NCBI GenBank assembly: GCA_002914845.1
Contig: JXTC01000006.1
Coordinates: forward strand, 2,166,671-2,230,670
Source: Trema orientale
Lineage: Eukaryota; Streptophyta; Magnoliopsida; Rosales; Cannabaceae
Direction: 5' to 3'
DNA: 64,000 nt
Within the stretch, counting starts at the first letter, position 1, and each line of letters begins with the position of its first letter. Positions 24,397 to 36,023 of this stretch are shown piece by piece. The position numbers and the translations under genes are program-made. The notes beneath the pieces are model-generated. The model ran no database searches, was not told where the DNA came from, and saw nothing but the letters and a program-made list of their open reading frames with translations.

Positions 24397-26024
24397 TAAG
24401 TCAAAGGCTAACTAACCCAAGAGGAGAGGTAAATTGGGTTTTAAAAACTTTTGCAAATTTTTCTTAAAAATCACGTAAATATGGCAAGTAAAAGAAATAA
24501 CAAGTAAAAATAGATAAATTTCATGCACTAAACAAGTAAATCCAAGGCTAACTAACCCAAGAAGGGAGGGGGTGGATTGGGTTTTAAAAATTTTTACAAA
24601 CTTTTCTTGAAAATCACGTAAATATGGAAAGTAAAAGAAATAACAAGTAAAAATATATACTTGCATCCACTAAATAAGTAAATCCAAGGCTAACTAACCT
24701 AGGAGGGAGGTGAATTGGGTTTTACAAACTTTTGCAAATTTTTCTTGAAAATCACATAAATATCGCAAGTAAAAGAAATAACAAGTAAAAATAGATAAAT
24801 TGCATGAACTAAACAAGTAAATAAAAAGGAGACAGGGATAGAGAAATGCAAATAATATTTTTACGAGGTTCAACAAACACAACGGTTTGTCTACGTCCCC
24901 GGCTCTTGGCAACCCACTTTGAGCTATCCACTATCGGGTCAAGAAAATGGGCTTGATCATCCCTTTTATACAAAGAGTGCTTTCTCCTTAGGCACACTCA
25001 CACCTTTAAAATAGTTTTGAATCCGGCTCTATCACGTCTAACACAGATTGTTTAGACTCAGGTGCCACTCTCACCTAAATCGGGTTGTTTATGAATCCGG
25101 TGTCAACTTCACCTCACAAATATAATTTCGATTTTTGTTTGTAGATATGCTCCACTAGAAACTCTCTCAATAATATAGATAATACAAGGTAAGCCTAGAG
25201 AAAATAGATGAACACACATGATATGATCTAGTTTAGCTTAATGGACTTTTGTGAAAAAGTGAATATAAAAGTTTGATTCACAAAAGATGATTTGAACAAC
25301 CTAAAAGTATGTATTAACCTATGTAAAAATGTTCAAAAGCTATTTTAAGTATTAAAAAGACTTCTACTTAAAGATTAGAATAAAAACTAGCTTTTTTGGA
25401 CCGTTTGACAGACAATCTGTCATTTTCGGTAGACCGAAAAGTCATTTTCGGTCGACCAGAAAGGTACTAGCCATTGGAAGTGGGTTGTAACGGTCGGATT
25501 TAAAAAATCGTTAAAAAATAGAAAGCAGAAATAGGGGAATCGGTAGACCGATTCTGGCCACCGGTCTGCTGATTCTGGCAGAGAGCAATTTTTTAATTAA
25601 ATTTCAAGAATTGTTCAATTATTTCCAAAAAGTGACTTTATAAATTGATTTAATATGTAATATAGAGACTATAGAAATTCATAAATCAATTTAAAAGCTC
25701 GTGCAAAATAAATTTTATTCTTTAATTGGAGATAAAAAGATTTGACAGTTTAGCTTTAAAAAATTCTAATTGTGTGAAAAGTTTAAGCCAATTAGATCAT
25801 ATGATGTGTAGACAAATATTCAAGTACAAGAACTAAGTATATAACCTTTGTTGTTCTAAGTCATATATTCTTGACCTAAGCTCTTTTTCTTAATCCATCT
25901 TGAATATCTTGTTATCCTTTCAATTTAAACTTACTGCATACTCAAGTAGATTATTAGATCTTAATCATATGTTTGTTAACTTCAAAATATGAGAGTAAAA
26001 TTGATGATACAAAGCATGACTCAA
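24397..26024 (-). repeat. 3' LTR of the copia element
   Basis: It matches the 5' LTR at 34671-36018. On the minus strand it starts TTGAGTCATGCTTTGTATC directly after the polypurine tract. It is 1628 bp against 1348 bp for the 5' LTR; the 280 bp excess equals two extra copies of a 140 bp terminal segment (24404-24826). Confidence 0.9.
24404..24826 (-). repeat. Threefold tandem repeat of the LTR end (about 140 bp unit)
   Basis: Units begin at AAGGCTAACTAACC at 24404, 24544 and 24686. Each runs through a TGGGTTTTA..AACTTTT.CAAA segment, AATCACGTAAATAT-like, and AGAAATAACAAGTAAAAAT. The 5' LTR (34683-34820) has only one unit. The three copies differ by a few substitutions each. Confidence 0.9.
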
Positions 26025-26040
26025 CGATCTCCCCCTTTTT
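26025..26040 (-). other. Polypurine tract of the copia element
   Basis: On the minus strand AAAAAGGGGGAGATCG lies immediately upstream of the 3' LTR start. It primes plus-strand DNA synthesis in LTR retroelements. Confidence 0.85.
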
Positions 26041-26439
26041 GATGATAACAAATATTTGATTTAAAAGATAGTAAGGAATGCAAGATAAGTAGAGAAAAAT
26101 ATCCTTACTGACTTGTAAAGCTCCCTCTCATAATATGCCTGTCTTTTAGAGAGTAAAAACTCCCCTTTAAACTTGTAGAGTATGCATATTTTGAACATGA
26201 AGCATAGCCAATGATACCAATTGAGAAATAGCAAAAGATTTAAATCACACATATTCTTTCCCTTTTGATATCATTAAAAAAAAGCACAAGAGAGAATAGA
26301 AAAGCATAACAGAATATAAAAAATAGAATTCATACAAACAACCATAAATAGTGAGTTCATACAAGCAATCATTGAAAATAATCAGTTCATATAAACCAAT
26401 AAGAACCATAAAAGAAAGACAACTAAGGTGGAGGGAAAC

Positions 26440-27622
26440 ATCCAAAGTAAGACTGCACCATCCTCATCATCTCGTCCTGTTGATCTTGAATGATCTAGAA
26501 TTGACATTCAGACATCTGACAGACGGAGTTGACATCAGCAGAGAGAATCTGGAAATGCTCCAGTTCAGTGTCGTGCAGGAGCTGAATGTCGAGTTAGATG
26601 GTATTGAGGCATTTTGAGAGACTGTTGAAGGCTTCGGTGTATTTAAGGATTGAGCAGGGACACGTTCTTGTTATGCAGGAGCCTCCTCAGCGTGAGTCTC
26701 CTCAGCAGCTCTACTACCTCCTGCTCTTTGTTGTGCACTTACCTCTTGTTCATGTGCCGGCCTAGCTTTGGCCACCTAGGCATTGTTGATGAAGGTAAAG
26801 CCCATAAGACTAAAAGTCTTATTGTTGATTTCCATAAATATAGACCAAGGTTTGCGTTCAGCCTCATCAATGGTCAAAATGTTAAAGTGTTGGAAGATAC
26901 GAGTGAGTAGAAAGCCATAAGGAAGAGAAGTTCTCCTATTCTCTATAGCATTGATCGTCTCATGGAGAATGAAGAATGGTAAATCAAGCTTTCTTCCAAC
27001 CAGGATGGAATCAACAAAACAAATGTCTCCAAAGGTGGGGGCATCCCTATGACCAGCTCTATGGATCATGTTCTGAGATACAAACCGAAAGATGATCCTA
27101 GCCTCTAGAGTGAGATTAGTGACATGAGGCTTAGGTTGAAAACTATCAGGAGAACAGACACGAAGCAGGGCTTGTTGAGGATCAAAATCCCCAATCATAG
27201 GCCAGGTGCTGGTAATAGGAAATTTGTAAACACCCATAACTAAGTGTAGGATTTCAGTAAGGAATCGTTCAGGAAAAATCAACACCCTTGAGGGAACCAT
27301 AGATTGTATGTTGTCCCCTAGAAATATTGGCACAAGCATAAAATCCTCTAACCAACCTAGGATACCCTGTCTCCCTAATGGAGCAAAATTCAGTCCATCC
27401 CATACTGTCAACATAATTGGGAAAATTAACACAAGATAAATCCCTAAAATTGAAAGTTCTACCCTAAATGATACTCTTTTTAGATAAGATTTCTTTGAAA
27501 CTGGTCATAAGAGCAGGGGATTCAGGGAGAGGTATGTCAAGTCTCGCCTTGGTTCGTTTTTCTTGTTCTTCAGGACGAATTTCCTTCCCCTTACGTCTTG
27601 GATGTTCTCTTCTTGGAGCCAT
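26440..27622 (-). pseudogene. Extra ORF downstream of copia pol (plant transposon protein type)
   Basis: A start at 27622 opens a frame reading MAPRREHPRRKGKEIR that stops at 27464-27466. The protein continues in other frames with FNFRDL and SMGW-like pieces. The open frame 27432-26776 (no ATG at its beginning) then contains LEARIIFRFVSQNMIHRAGH, CFVDSILVGRKLDLPFFI and SLPYGFLLTRIFQHF. The sequence HRD...D...V..IL.G...NLP followed by LPYG..LTRIF..F resembles the plant transposon protein domain described as PF20167. At least two frameshifts break it. After the domain comes a polar tail with Glu, Gln and Ala. It lies between pol and the 3' LTR, the place of the extra or env-like ORF of Sireviruses. 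No signal peptide or membrane segment is evident. Function unknown. Confidence 0.6.
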
Positions 27623-28139
27623 AGTATCAAGAGAAGTCAATAGAAACTAGAAAAAGGGTTTTTTCAAAATTAGGGCTTTGGGAGGAAGAGAAAAAAGAAA
27701 TCTGATGAAAAATGGAGTGAAAAACAAAGATCAAGGGTGAAAAAGCGATGAAATCAACTTTGGTTAGGTGAAAATTGAGAAATTGATGAGAGAATTGAGT
27801 GGGAAAGAAAAGGGATGAAAATAGGGAGTGAGAGAGAGAATATCGGCTGAGAGAAGGTAAGAAACATGAAGTTAAAAATGGCAAAAACACTTAAATACGC
27901 GCGGATCTGCGCATTTTCGGCAATTTTCAGTCTATTGATTCTTCTAGAAAGAATTGTCCTGTCTGCCAAAATCTCTGTTTTCGGCAGTTTTGTGTCCAAA
28001 ATAGTTTTAAACGAAGAATTTGTTCAAAAAAACTTTAAAACAAACAACAAATAAGCAAATTAACAAGCACACACGACGAAACAAATATCAATTAAACAAA
28101 TAAAAGTATCAAATGAAATTCATTTAACTCAATCATACC

Positions 28140-31100
28140 AAGTTCTCTACGAATTATGCAAAAACGATCCACGTTGAGAGGTTTTGTAAAGATATCAGCT
28201 AGTTATTTTTCTGTGTATACAAACTCAAGAACAATGTCACCTTTTTGCATATGATTACGAAGAAAATGATGTCTAATATTAATATGCTTAGCACGTAAAT
28301 ACAAAATTGGACTTTTGGATAAATTGATAGCACTAGTATTATCACATTTAATAGGTACATGTTCGTAATGCATACCAAAATATATGAGAGTTTATTTCAT
28401 CCAAAGAATTTGAGTACAACAACTTCCAGTAGAGATATATTCAGCTTCAATAGTAGAAAGAGCAACATAATTTTGTTTCTTGTTAGACCATGACACAAGT
28501 GAATAACCAAGAAAGTGATAAGTGCCACTAGTGCTCTTGCAGTCAGTTTGACAACCGGCATAATCCACATCCGAAAAACTTGTAATGTTAAAGTGTGTGC
28601 CTTTTGGATACCATAATCCTAAGTTGGTAGTGCCATGCAAATATTTCAATATACGTTTTACTGTACTAAGATGTGATTCCTTAGGGTTGGATTGAAATCG
28701 AGTACATAGGCAAATACTAAACATTATATCTGGTCTACTAGCTGTTAAGTATAAAAGTGAACCAATCATACCTCGGTATTTAGTGATATCCATTGCTTTA
28801 CCATTCTCATCTTTGTCTAGTTTGATTGTAGAGCTCATTGGCGTTCTCATTGATTTGGAATTCTCCATTTCAAACTTCTTGAGCATATCCTTGATGTACT
28901 TGGAATGATTTATGAAAATGCCTTCTTCGCTTGTTTGATTTGAAGTCCAAGGAAGAAATTGAGTTCTCCTATCATGCTCATTTCAAACTCATCATGCATA
29001 CATTTAGAGAATTCTTCACAAAGAGAGATATTAGTAACACCAAATATAATATCATCTACATAGATTTGTGTTGGGATATTTGTCCTAAAAAGCAGATTTC
29101 CAATTTTATCATTTTTTTTTTGAATAAATAACTTTCCATGACTTTATCTGTATATAAAGAAACAAATATGATTAAGTGTTAATTATGGAGAGACTTGTTT
29201 CTTTATCTAAGTCTAAATGAATTAATTCACAATTTGTAAATAAAGATGGAATACTTTATTTACTAAAGACTGTAGTGTTTGTCTATCTCAACGGGAATGA
29301 TGCATCTTAAATCATTGAAGTGTCAGACTTCTGATAGAAACATTAGCACAACATAAATAAATTATGTGTATTGAACTGGACTAGACAATATAAAAAATTG
29401 GAGTGCCGTAACTCAATTCTTATATTACCATAAATTACCTCTTAGCTTGTAGATCTTAATCCTTGATATTTGACTGGACTTGCTTTCATGGGTTATAGTC
29501 TTTTGATTTGTTAAAAGATTAGTCTCTATGAAATTAGAGGTGAACTCTGGTATATTGGAGGTAATGGTTTATGAATTGATGGGAACACCAAATAGTTAAG
29601 GACACTATGCATTATTACCACTTTAGGTTCTTTTAAGATTTATGGAATAATTAAATCTAAGATCTTAGTGTTCACTTTGTGAATTGGCTGATAATTTTGT
29701 CTAAATGGCCATTGAGAATAAAATTATTGACAACATTATTCCTTGATAGAAAGATGGTGACTTAAAGATAAATATGTGTTGGAGGGGTATTAGGGTAATT
29801 TCACCTATCCAACTACGGTAATGTATAGGGATTCTGTATGTGGTATAGAATATGCTAGATGGATTGGTTAATCAAGGCTAGTTGATTAAATCTCTATAAA
29901 AAGCGTGACATCTAATCTAAGAGTATAGTATTGGGCCTTTAATGGAGTGTCCCCTTTACTAATAATGTTTATATAAATACCATAATAAGAGTTATTATGT
30001 ATTTATCATATTATTGGAGCTTAGATTATTTAGATCCCTTGTCTAACTCAATAAAGCTCATTAATTGGTTAGTGATATTTGTGAAATTAGTTTCATGAAA
30101 CTGTGTAAAATTATTATTCTACATAGAAGTTGATATGTTTTATAAATAAGTTTCATAAGTTGGATATATTTTTATCAAATTAGAGAACAAGCCAGTTGGA
30201 CTAGGGTTAGCAGTTTTTTGTCCTATATATATAAGATATATGAGAGAAAAAACTGCACAGTAATTCTACTAGTGCAACACGCCAGAGAGAGAGAGAGAGA
30301 CAGTGAAATTCGACCAAGCACAATGAACTAAAGTTGTGCAATTCGGCCATACTCATTCCAGAGAGAAAAAAATAGTTTTCTAGAAATTTCATGTGTTCAT
30401 CTTAAATAATTGTGTTTCAATGGATCAAGAAGGTATTCTTGATTATTCTATAACAAATGATTTAACTTGGTACCCACTCACCATATCAATCAAGAGTAAG
30501 AGTATAGACAAGAAGACCTAGGGTTAGAGATTTGATCACCATCAACAATGAGATCAAGGAGGAGCACGCTACAAGAAGTAAGCCCTAATCTCATCTTTAG
30601 GGTTTATACATCTAGATTTGATTTATGTTATACATGATCCTGTAATTGATATATGCATATTCTATAGTTATGAAAAATTATTTTCGTGTAAAAAATTTTT
30701 AAAACCTAAATCCACTAATTTTTCCACTACGTTCATGATGTGATCATGTGTTTTCCATATTTGCATGTATGTATGATTTTTCTAAGTATTAGGTCTAAAT
30801 TCCATCAATTTGAACTAAAATCATTTCTCCACTTTTTCTTTTTATGAAAAGAGTAGTATCCGCTTTTCCCATAGTGAAATCTTTTGAAGTCAAAAATTTA
30901 CTCAATCTATCATACCAAGCTTTCGGAGCTTGCTTTAAGCCATAAAAAGCCTTTTTTAGTTTGAAAACATGATCCAGATACTTATGATTTTGAAAACTGG
31001 AGGGTTGGGTTACATAAATTTTTCTAAAATGTATCCATTTGAAAATGCACTCTTAACATCCATTTAGTGAAGAATAAAATCTTTATAACAAGAAAAAATT

Positions 31101-33550
31101 AAGAGCATTCTTATGGATTCTAATCTTGCTACGGGTGCGAAGATTTCTTCATAATTGATACTTTCTTCTTAATTGAAACCTTGAGCTACTAATCTAGCTT
31201 TGTTTCTCACAATTAGCCCTTGCTCATCTACTTTATTTCTAAAGACCCATTTAGTCTCAATAACTGATTGGTTCTTCGGTCTAGGAACTAATTCCCACAC
31301 ATCACTTCTTTCAAATTGATTTAGTTCTTCTTGCATAGCTAAAAACCATGATTCATCATTTTCGGCATTCTTAAAACTTTTTGGTTCAATTTGAGAGATA
31401 AAAGCCATGTTATTGCAAATATTTCTAAGTAATGCTCTAGTCTTGACTTCTTGTAAAGGATTACCTGGAATTTGGTTTTTAGGATGAGCATATTTGAATT
31501 TTAAGTCTTGAGGAAGAGTAAAAATATTACTATTGTCGCTTTCCTTTTCTTCCTTAAGATCTTGTTGTTGTAATTGAGTACCTTTCTCTTCATTTGACTC
31601 CTCAATATCATTTGGCTCATTCAAACTTAGTTCTAAAAGTACAATATCATCATCATCCAATTTTCCCTCCTCATGGAGAGTGTTAGACTCGTCAAAAAGA
31701 ACATATATAGATCCTTCTACTACGAATATTCTTTTATTGAAAACTCTATAAGCTTTGCTAGTAGTAGAATAACAAAAGAAAATACCAACATCAGATTTTG
31801 AATCAAATCTTTCCAAATTATCTTTAGTATTCAAAATAAACTCAAAAACTTTAAAATAGCCAATGTTGGGTTTTCTACCTTTCAAAAGCTCATAAGGTAT
31901 CTTGTTCAAGATTGAGCTTATCATAATTCTATTCACAATATGACAAGCGATACTTACTGCTTGGGCCCAAAAATATTTTAACAAACCATATTCATTTAGC
32001 ATGCTATGTTCCATTTCTTGTAAGGTTCTATTCTTTCTTTCTACAACTCCATTTTGTTGTAGAGTTCTAGGTGTAGAAAAGTTATGATCAAAATTATTTT
32101 TGTAACAAAATGCTTCCATATCTTCATTTTCAAACTCACCAATATGATCACTTCTAATAGATGTGATAGTGTAGCCTTTTTCATTTTGCTCTTTCTTACA
32201 AAAAATAGTAAGTACATTTAAAACATCATTTTTATGAGTAATAAATAGAACTCAAGTTAATCTAGAAAAACTATCTACTATCACAAAAGTATAGTGTTTT
32301 GCACCGAGACTAGCTACTCTTGATGGTCTAAATAAATCCATGTGAAGTAGTTGCAAAGGTCTAGAAGTGGTAATGACATTTTTGGGTTTAAAAGAGATTT
32401 TCACTTGTTTTCCAAATTGACATGCATCACAAATCTTGTCTTTTTCAAAGAGTAAACTAGGTAAACCATTAACATGGTTTTTCTTAGAAAGCTTATTCAT
32501 ACTAGCATGTCCAAGTCTTCTATGCCAAAGCTAAAAGTCATCTTTTAAAACTGAAAAATATTTATCTTGACTAGAGTATTTTTCAATATCAATAGTATAA
32601 ACATTGTTTTTCTTTCACCTTTAGAAATAATTTCTTTTAAACAAGTATCCTCAATCAAGCATTTGGAAAGTTCAAAAATCACTCGATAACCCTTGCCACA
32701 AAGTTGACTAATACTAAGTAAATTGTGTTTAAGGCTATCCACAAGTAAAACATTTTCAATAATGAGAGTTGAAGTAGAGCCAATGTTACCTATAAACAAA
32801 ATCTTGCCTTTAGCATTGTCTCCAAAAGTGATATATCCTCCATTCTTTTTTGTAAATAATGAGAGCAAGGAATAGTCACCGGTCATGTGTTTGGAGCAAC
32901 CACTATCCAAGAACCAAAAGTTCTTCTTCTTTTGTATCTACAAATAAGAATCAAACTTTGATTTTTGGTACCCATACTAATTTGGGTCCTTGAGTGTTCG
33001 TTCTAGATTCTTTTGGTACCCAAGCTAGTTTTCCACCAAAATATGCATTCTTCTTCACAAAGTATGAAAAACTAGTGTATCCATCTTGATTGAAATAAGT
33101 GCAAGTGTGTTTGGTGTCACTAGTACTAGCTTTCACAAAGTAATTTTTGAGGTATTTTTGTTTTATAGAAGATTTGTACCCAATACCTCCTTTGTCAAAA
33201 ACGCATTTTTGTCCACTAAGCATCATGTCAAAATTTTTCTTTCCATTTGTAAATTTGTGAACAATTTTGGTCAAGTCTAAAACTTTATCATTTAAGGAAG
33301 TGTTCTCTTTTGACAAAATATCACAACTACTACAAAATGATTTCACTTCCTTTTCTTTTGTAAATCTTTCAACCAATTTTGACAAACTAAGAAATTTTTT
33401 TTTAAGGGCATTGTTCTTTAAAATGAGTTTTTCATAGTTTTTGTGTAAATTATTGAAATTACTCAATAAATTCTCATACGATAAATCATACTCACTATCA
33501 TTTTCACTAAACTCGCTACTTGTATCACCATCATAAAATTCAACTTTAGG
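28140..33550 (-). pseudogene. copia pol (protease, integrase, RT, RNase H), interrupted
   Basis: From 5' to 3' on the minus strand: a gag-pol spacer with GPKLVWVPK (about 32960), the protease active site LDSGCSKHMTGD (near 32900), a GAG-pre-integrase region with CDACQFGKQVK and HMDLFRPSR (32250-32500), the integrase core with GVVERKNRTLQEM (near 32030), RT start with WELVPRPKNQ and NKARLVAQGF (31170-31290), MDVKSAF, LVQI (about 30815), then QIYVDDIIFG (about 29040-29066) beyond the inserted LTR, and RNase H with GMIGSLLYLTASRPDIMFSI and SKSPILYLRAKHI (28250-28890). Several frameshifts and stops lie between these blocks. These are the usual copia enzymes: polyprotein cleavage, cDNA synthesis and integration. 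Confidence 0.9.
29069..30807 (+). mobile_element. Solo LTR in the copia RT gene (TGTTGGGATATTTG family)
   Basis: It begins TGTTGGGATATTTGTCCTAA and ends AAATTCCATCA, 1739 bp, with the perfect TSD ATTTG at 29064-29068 and 30808-30812. The insertion splits the RT codons just before the catalytic YVDD motif: LVQI lies on one side and QIYVDDIIFG on the other, the shared bases being the TSD. It has a (GA)n run at 30281-30300 and a close relative in inverted orientation at 43456-45142. No internal retroelement sequence, so a solo LTR, probably copia type. Confidence 0.92.
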
Positions 33551-33551
33551 T

Positions 33552-34619
33552 TCAAGTGAGAAACCTATTTTCTGTTGCCAAGAAACACATGTTAGCAATC
33601 TCTTCTTGTTCATCTCCTTCGGATTCTTCTTCATCACTATCATCCCATGTGGCTCTCATTGCCTTTTTCTTCATCTTTCTTCTCAATGGGCATTCATTCT
33701 TCGTGTGACCCAGTTTCTTGCATTCAAAGCAAGTAATTTGGTCATCTTTCATTTTCTTTTCTCGGAAGTCATTGCCTTTGTTGTTCTTTTTGAAGTTCTT
33801 CTTTTTGAAGTTTAGATACTTCTTGTATTTTTTGGTAAGTAGAGCAATGTCTTCAAGTTCACTACTCACAAATTCTTCTTCTTCCTCAATGTTTTCTTGC
33901 ATGGTAGCTTTGAGTGCTATTCCTATCTTTTTCTTCTCCTCTCCTTCTTCTTCATTTGTTTCCTTCATAAGAATTTCATAGGCTATGAGAGAATCCATAA
34001 GTTCTTCAAGAGGAAGCTTGCTAAGATCTTTAGCTTCTTGAATGGCTACCACCTTGCTTCTATATGCTCGAGGAAGACTTCGGAGAATTTTGCTCACTAA
34101 CTCATCATTTGGAAATATTTTCCTTAGAGCACCAAGAGAGTTAATAATAGTTGTGAATCTAGTAAACATTTGTGAAATAGATTAATCTTTTTCCATTTTG
34201 AACAACTTATAGTTTCTAGTGAAAATATTGATTCTAATTTCATTCATAGAACTAGTTTCTTGATAAGAGACCTCTAGCATGTTCTATAATTCATGAGCAT
34301 CTCTAGCTTTCTTAACATTATTATAAATATTCCTATCTAAGCCACACATGAGAATATTTCTAGCTCTACCATTTTTGGTGAAGTTGATTTTATCTTTTTC
34401 ATCATATTCTTCTATATCTTTTTCAACTTCTCTTCCATCAATTACCTTAGTTATTTTCAAAGTTCCCTTAGTAACAATATACGATAATTCAAAATCAATA
34501 GACCTAAGATAAGTATCCATATGACTTCTCCAATAGTTAAAATTGCTACCATTGAAAAACGGTGGTTTAGACGGAGACAACTTCTTATATTGAAAAGAAA
34601 AATTGTTTGGGCTAGCCAT
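33552..34619 (-). pseudogene. copia gag with CCHC zinc knuckle
   Basis: ATG at 34619 opens MASPNNFSFQYKKLSPSKPP and a YWRSHMDTYL motif typical of the UBN2/DUF4219-type copia gag N-terminus. TAG or TAA stops near 34284 and 34181 interrupt it. The second part (34169-33552) has LRSLPRAYRSKVVAIQEAKD, an acidic/lysine-rich linker and the zinc knuckle CFECKKLGHTKNEC (C-x2-C-x4-H-x4-C), then an acidic tail ANMCFLA. The downstream spacer (33643-32951) contains a coiled-coil-like stretch and a degenerate second zinc-finger-like piece (CTYFNQDGYTSF). Gag forms the virus-like particle and the knuckle binds RNA. The stops mean no full-length product. Confidence 0.88.
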
Positions 34620-34656
34620 CTCAAAAACGGTTAAGTTCTAAAAATGTGAGTACCAA

Positions 34657-34669
34657 GCTCTGATACCAA
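34657..34669 (-). other. Primer-binding site (initiator tRNA-Met)
   Basis: On the minus strand TTGGTATCAGAGC lies two bases downstream of the 5' LTR end (GGACTTACA). TGGTATCAGAGC is complementary to the 3' end of plant initiator tRNA-Met and is the usual copia primer site. Confidence 0.9.
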
Positions 34670-34670
34670 T

Positions 34671-36018
34671 TGTAAGTCCAAGACTAACTAACCCAAGAAG
34701 GGAGGTGAATTAGGTTTTACAAACTTTTGCAAACTTTTCTTGAAAATCACGTAAATATGGCAAGTAGAAGAAATAACAAGTAAAAGTAGATAAATTGCAT
34801 GCACTAAACAAGTAAATAAAAATGAGATAAGGATAGAGAAATGCAAACACTATTTTTACAAGGTTCAATAAATACAATAGTTTGTCTATATTCCCGACTC
34901 TTGGCGGCCCGCTTCGAGCTATCCACTATCAGATCAAGAAAATGGGCTTGATCGTCCTTTTTACACAAAGAGTGCTTTCTCCTTAGGCATACTCACGCCT
35001 TTACAATAGTCTTGAATCCGGCTCTATCATGCCTAACACGGATTGTATAGACTCCGGTGCCAATCTCACCTAAACCGGGTTGTTTATGAATCTAGTGTCA
35101 ACCTCACCTCACAAATATAATTTTGATTTTTGTTTGTAGATACACTATACTAGAAACTTTCTCAATAATATAGATAATGCAAGATAAACCTAGAGAGAAT
35201 AGATGAACACGCAAGATATGATCTAGTTTAGCTCAATAGACTTTTATGAAAATGTGAATATAAAAGTTTGATTCACAAAAGATGATTTGAACAACTTGAA
35301 AATATGTATTAAGCTATGTAAAAATGTTCAAAAGCTATTTCAAGTGTTAAAAAGACTTCTATTTTAAGATTAGAATGAAAATTAGCCTTTTGGACTGTTT
35401 GATAGACAACTTGTCATTTTTGGCAGACCGAAAAGTCACTTTTGATCGACTGAAAAATACTAGCTGTTGGAAGTGCGGTTGTAACAGTCAGAATTAAATA
35501 GTCGTTAAAAAATAGAAAGCAGAAACAGGGGAACTGGTAGATCGATTCTAGCCACCAATCTGCCGATTCTGGTAGAGAGCAATTTTTCAATTTAATTTCA
35601 AGGATTTTTTAATTATTTAAAAAAAGTGACTTTATAAATTGATTTAATATGTAATATAGAGACTGTAGAAATTCATAAATCAATTTAAAAGCTCGTGTAA
35701 AATAAATTTTATATTTTAATTGGAGATAAACAGATTTGACAGTTTAGCTTTGAAAAATTCCAATTGTATGAAAAGTTTGAGCCAATAAGATCATATGATA
35801 TGTAGACAAATATTCAAGTACAATAACTAAGTATATAACTTTTGTTGTTCTAAGTCTTGTATTCTTGACCTAAGCTCTTTTCCTTAATCCATCTTGAATG
35901 TCTTGTGATCCTTTCAATTTAAACTTACTGCACTCTTAAGTAGATTATTAAATTTTAATTATAGGTTTGTTAACTTCAAAATATGAGAGTAGGATTGATG
36001 ATACAAAGCATGACTTAA
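34671..36018 (-). repeat. 5' LTR of the copia element
   Basis: 1348 bp, starting TTAAGTCATGCTTTG on the minus strand and ending GGACTTACA before the primer-binding site. It matches 24397-26024 throughout except for two missing terminal repeat units. Differences between the two LTRs are frequent (several per 100 bp by eye), so the insertion is not recent. Confidence 0.9.
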
Positions 36019-36023
36019 TATTT

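Larger units (their letters stand above)
24397..36018 (-). mobile_element. Ty1/copia (Sirevirus-like) element, full length but decayed
   Basis: Both LTRs, primer-binding site, gag, protease, integrase, reverse transcriptase, RNase H, an extra ORF after pol and the polypurine tract are present in copia order on the minus strand. The 5-mer TATTT lies at both ends (24392-24396 and 36019-36023) and is the probable TSD. A 1.74 kb solo LTR is inserted in the reverse transcriptase. Stops and frameshifts in gag, pol and the extra ORF mean the copy cannot move by itself. A long gag with an added spacer region, PBS for initiator tRNA-Met and an ORF downstream of pol suggest the Sirevirus lineage; this is inferred from architecture. 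Confidence 0.85.

Noticed and set aside
24404..24826. Three regularly spaced repeats resembling an array
   Set aside because: Units of 140 bp follow each other directly without unique spacers, are LTR sequence, and the organism is a plant; not CRISPR.
33606..34100. Plus-strand reading frames in the copia gag region
   Set aside because: They are antisense to gag with its Lys/Glu-rich codons; no independent evidence.
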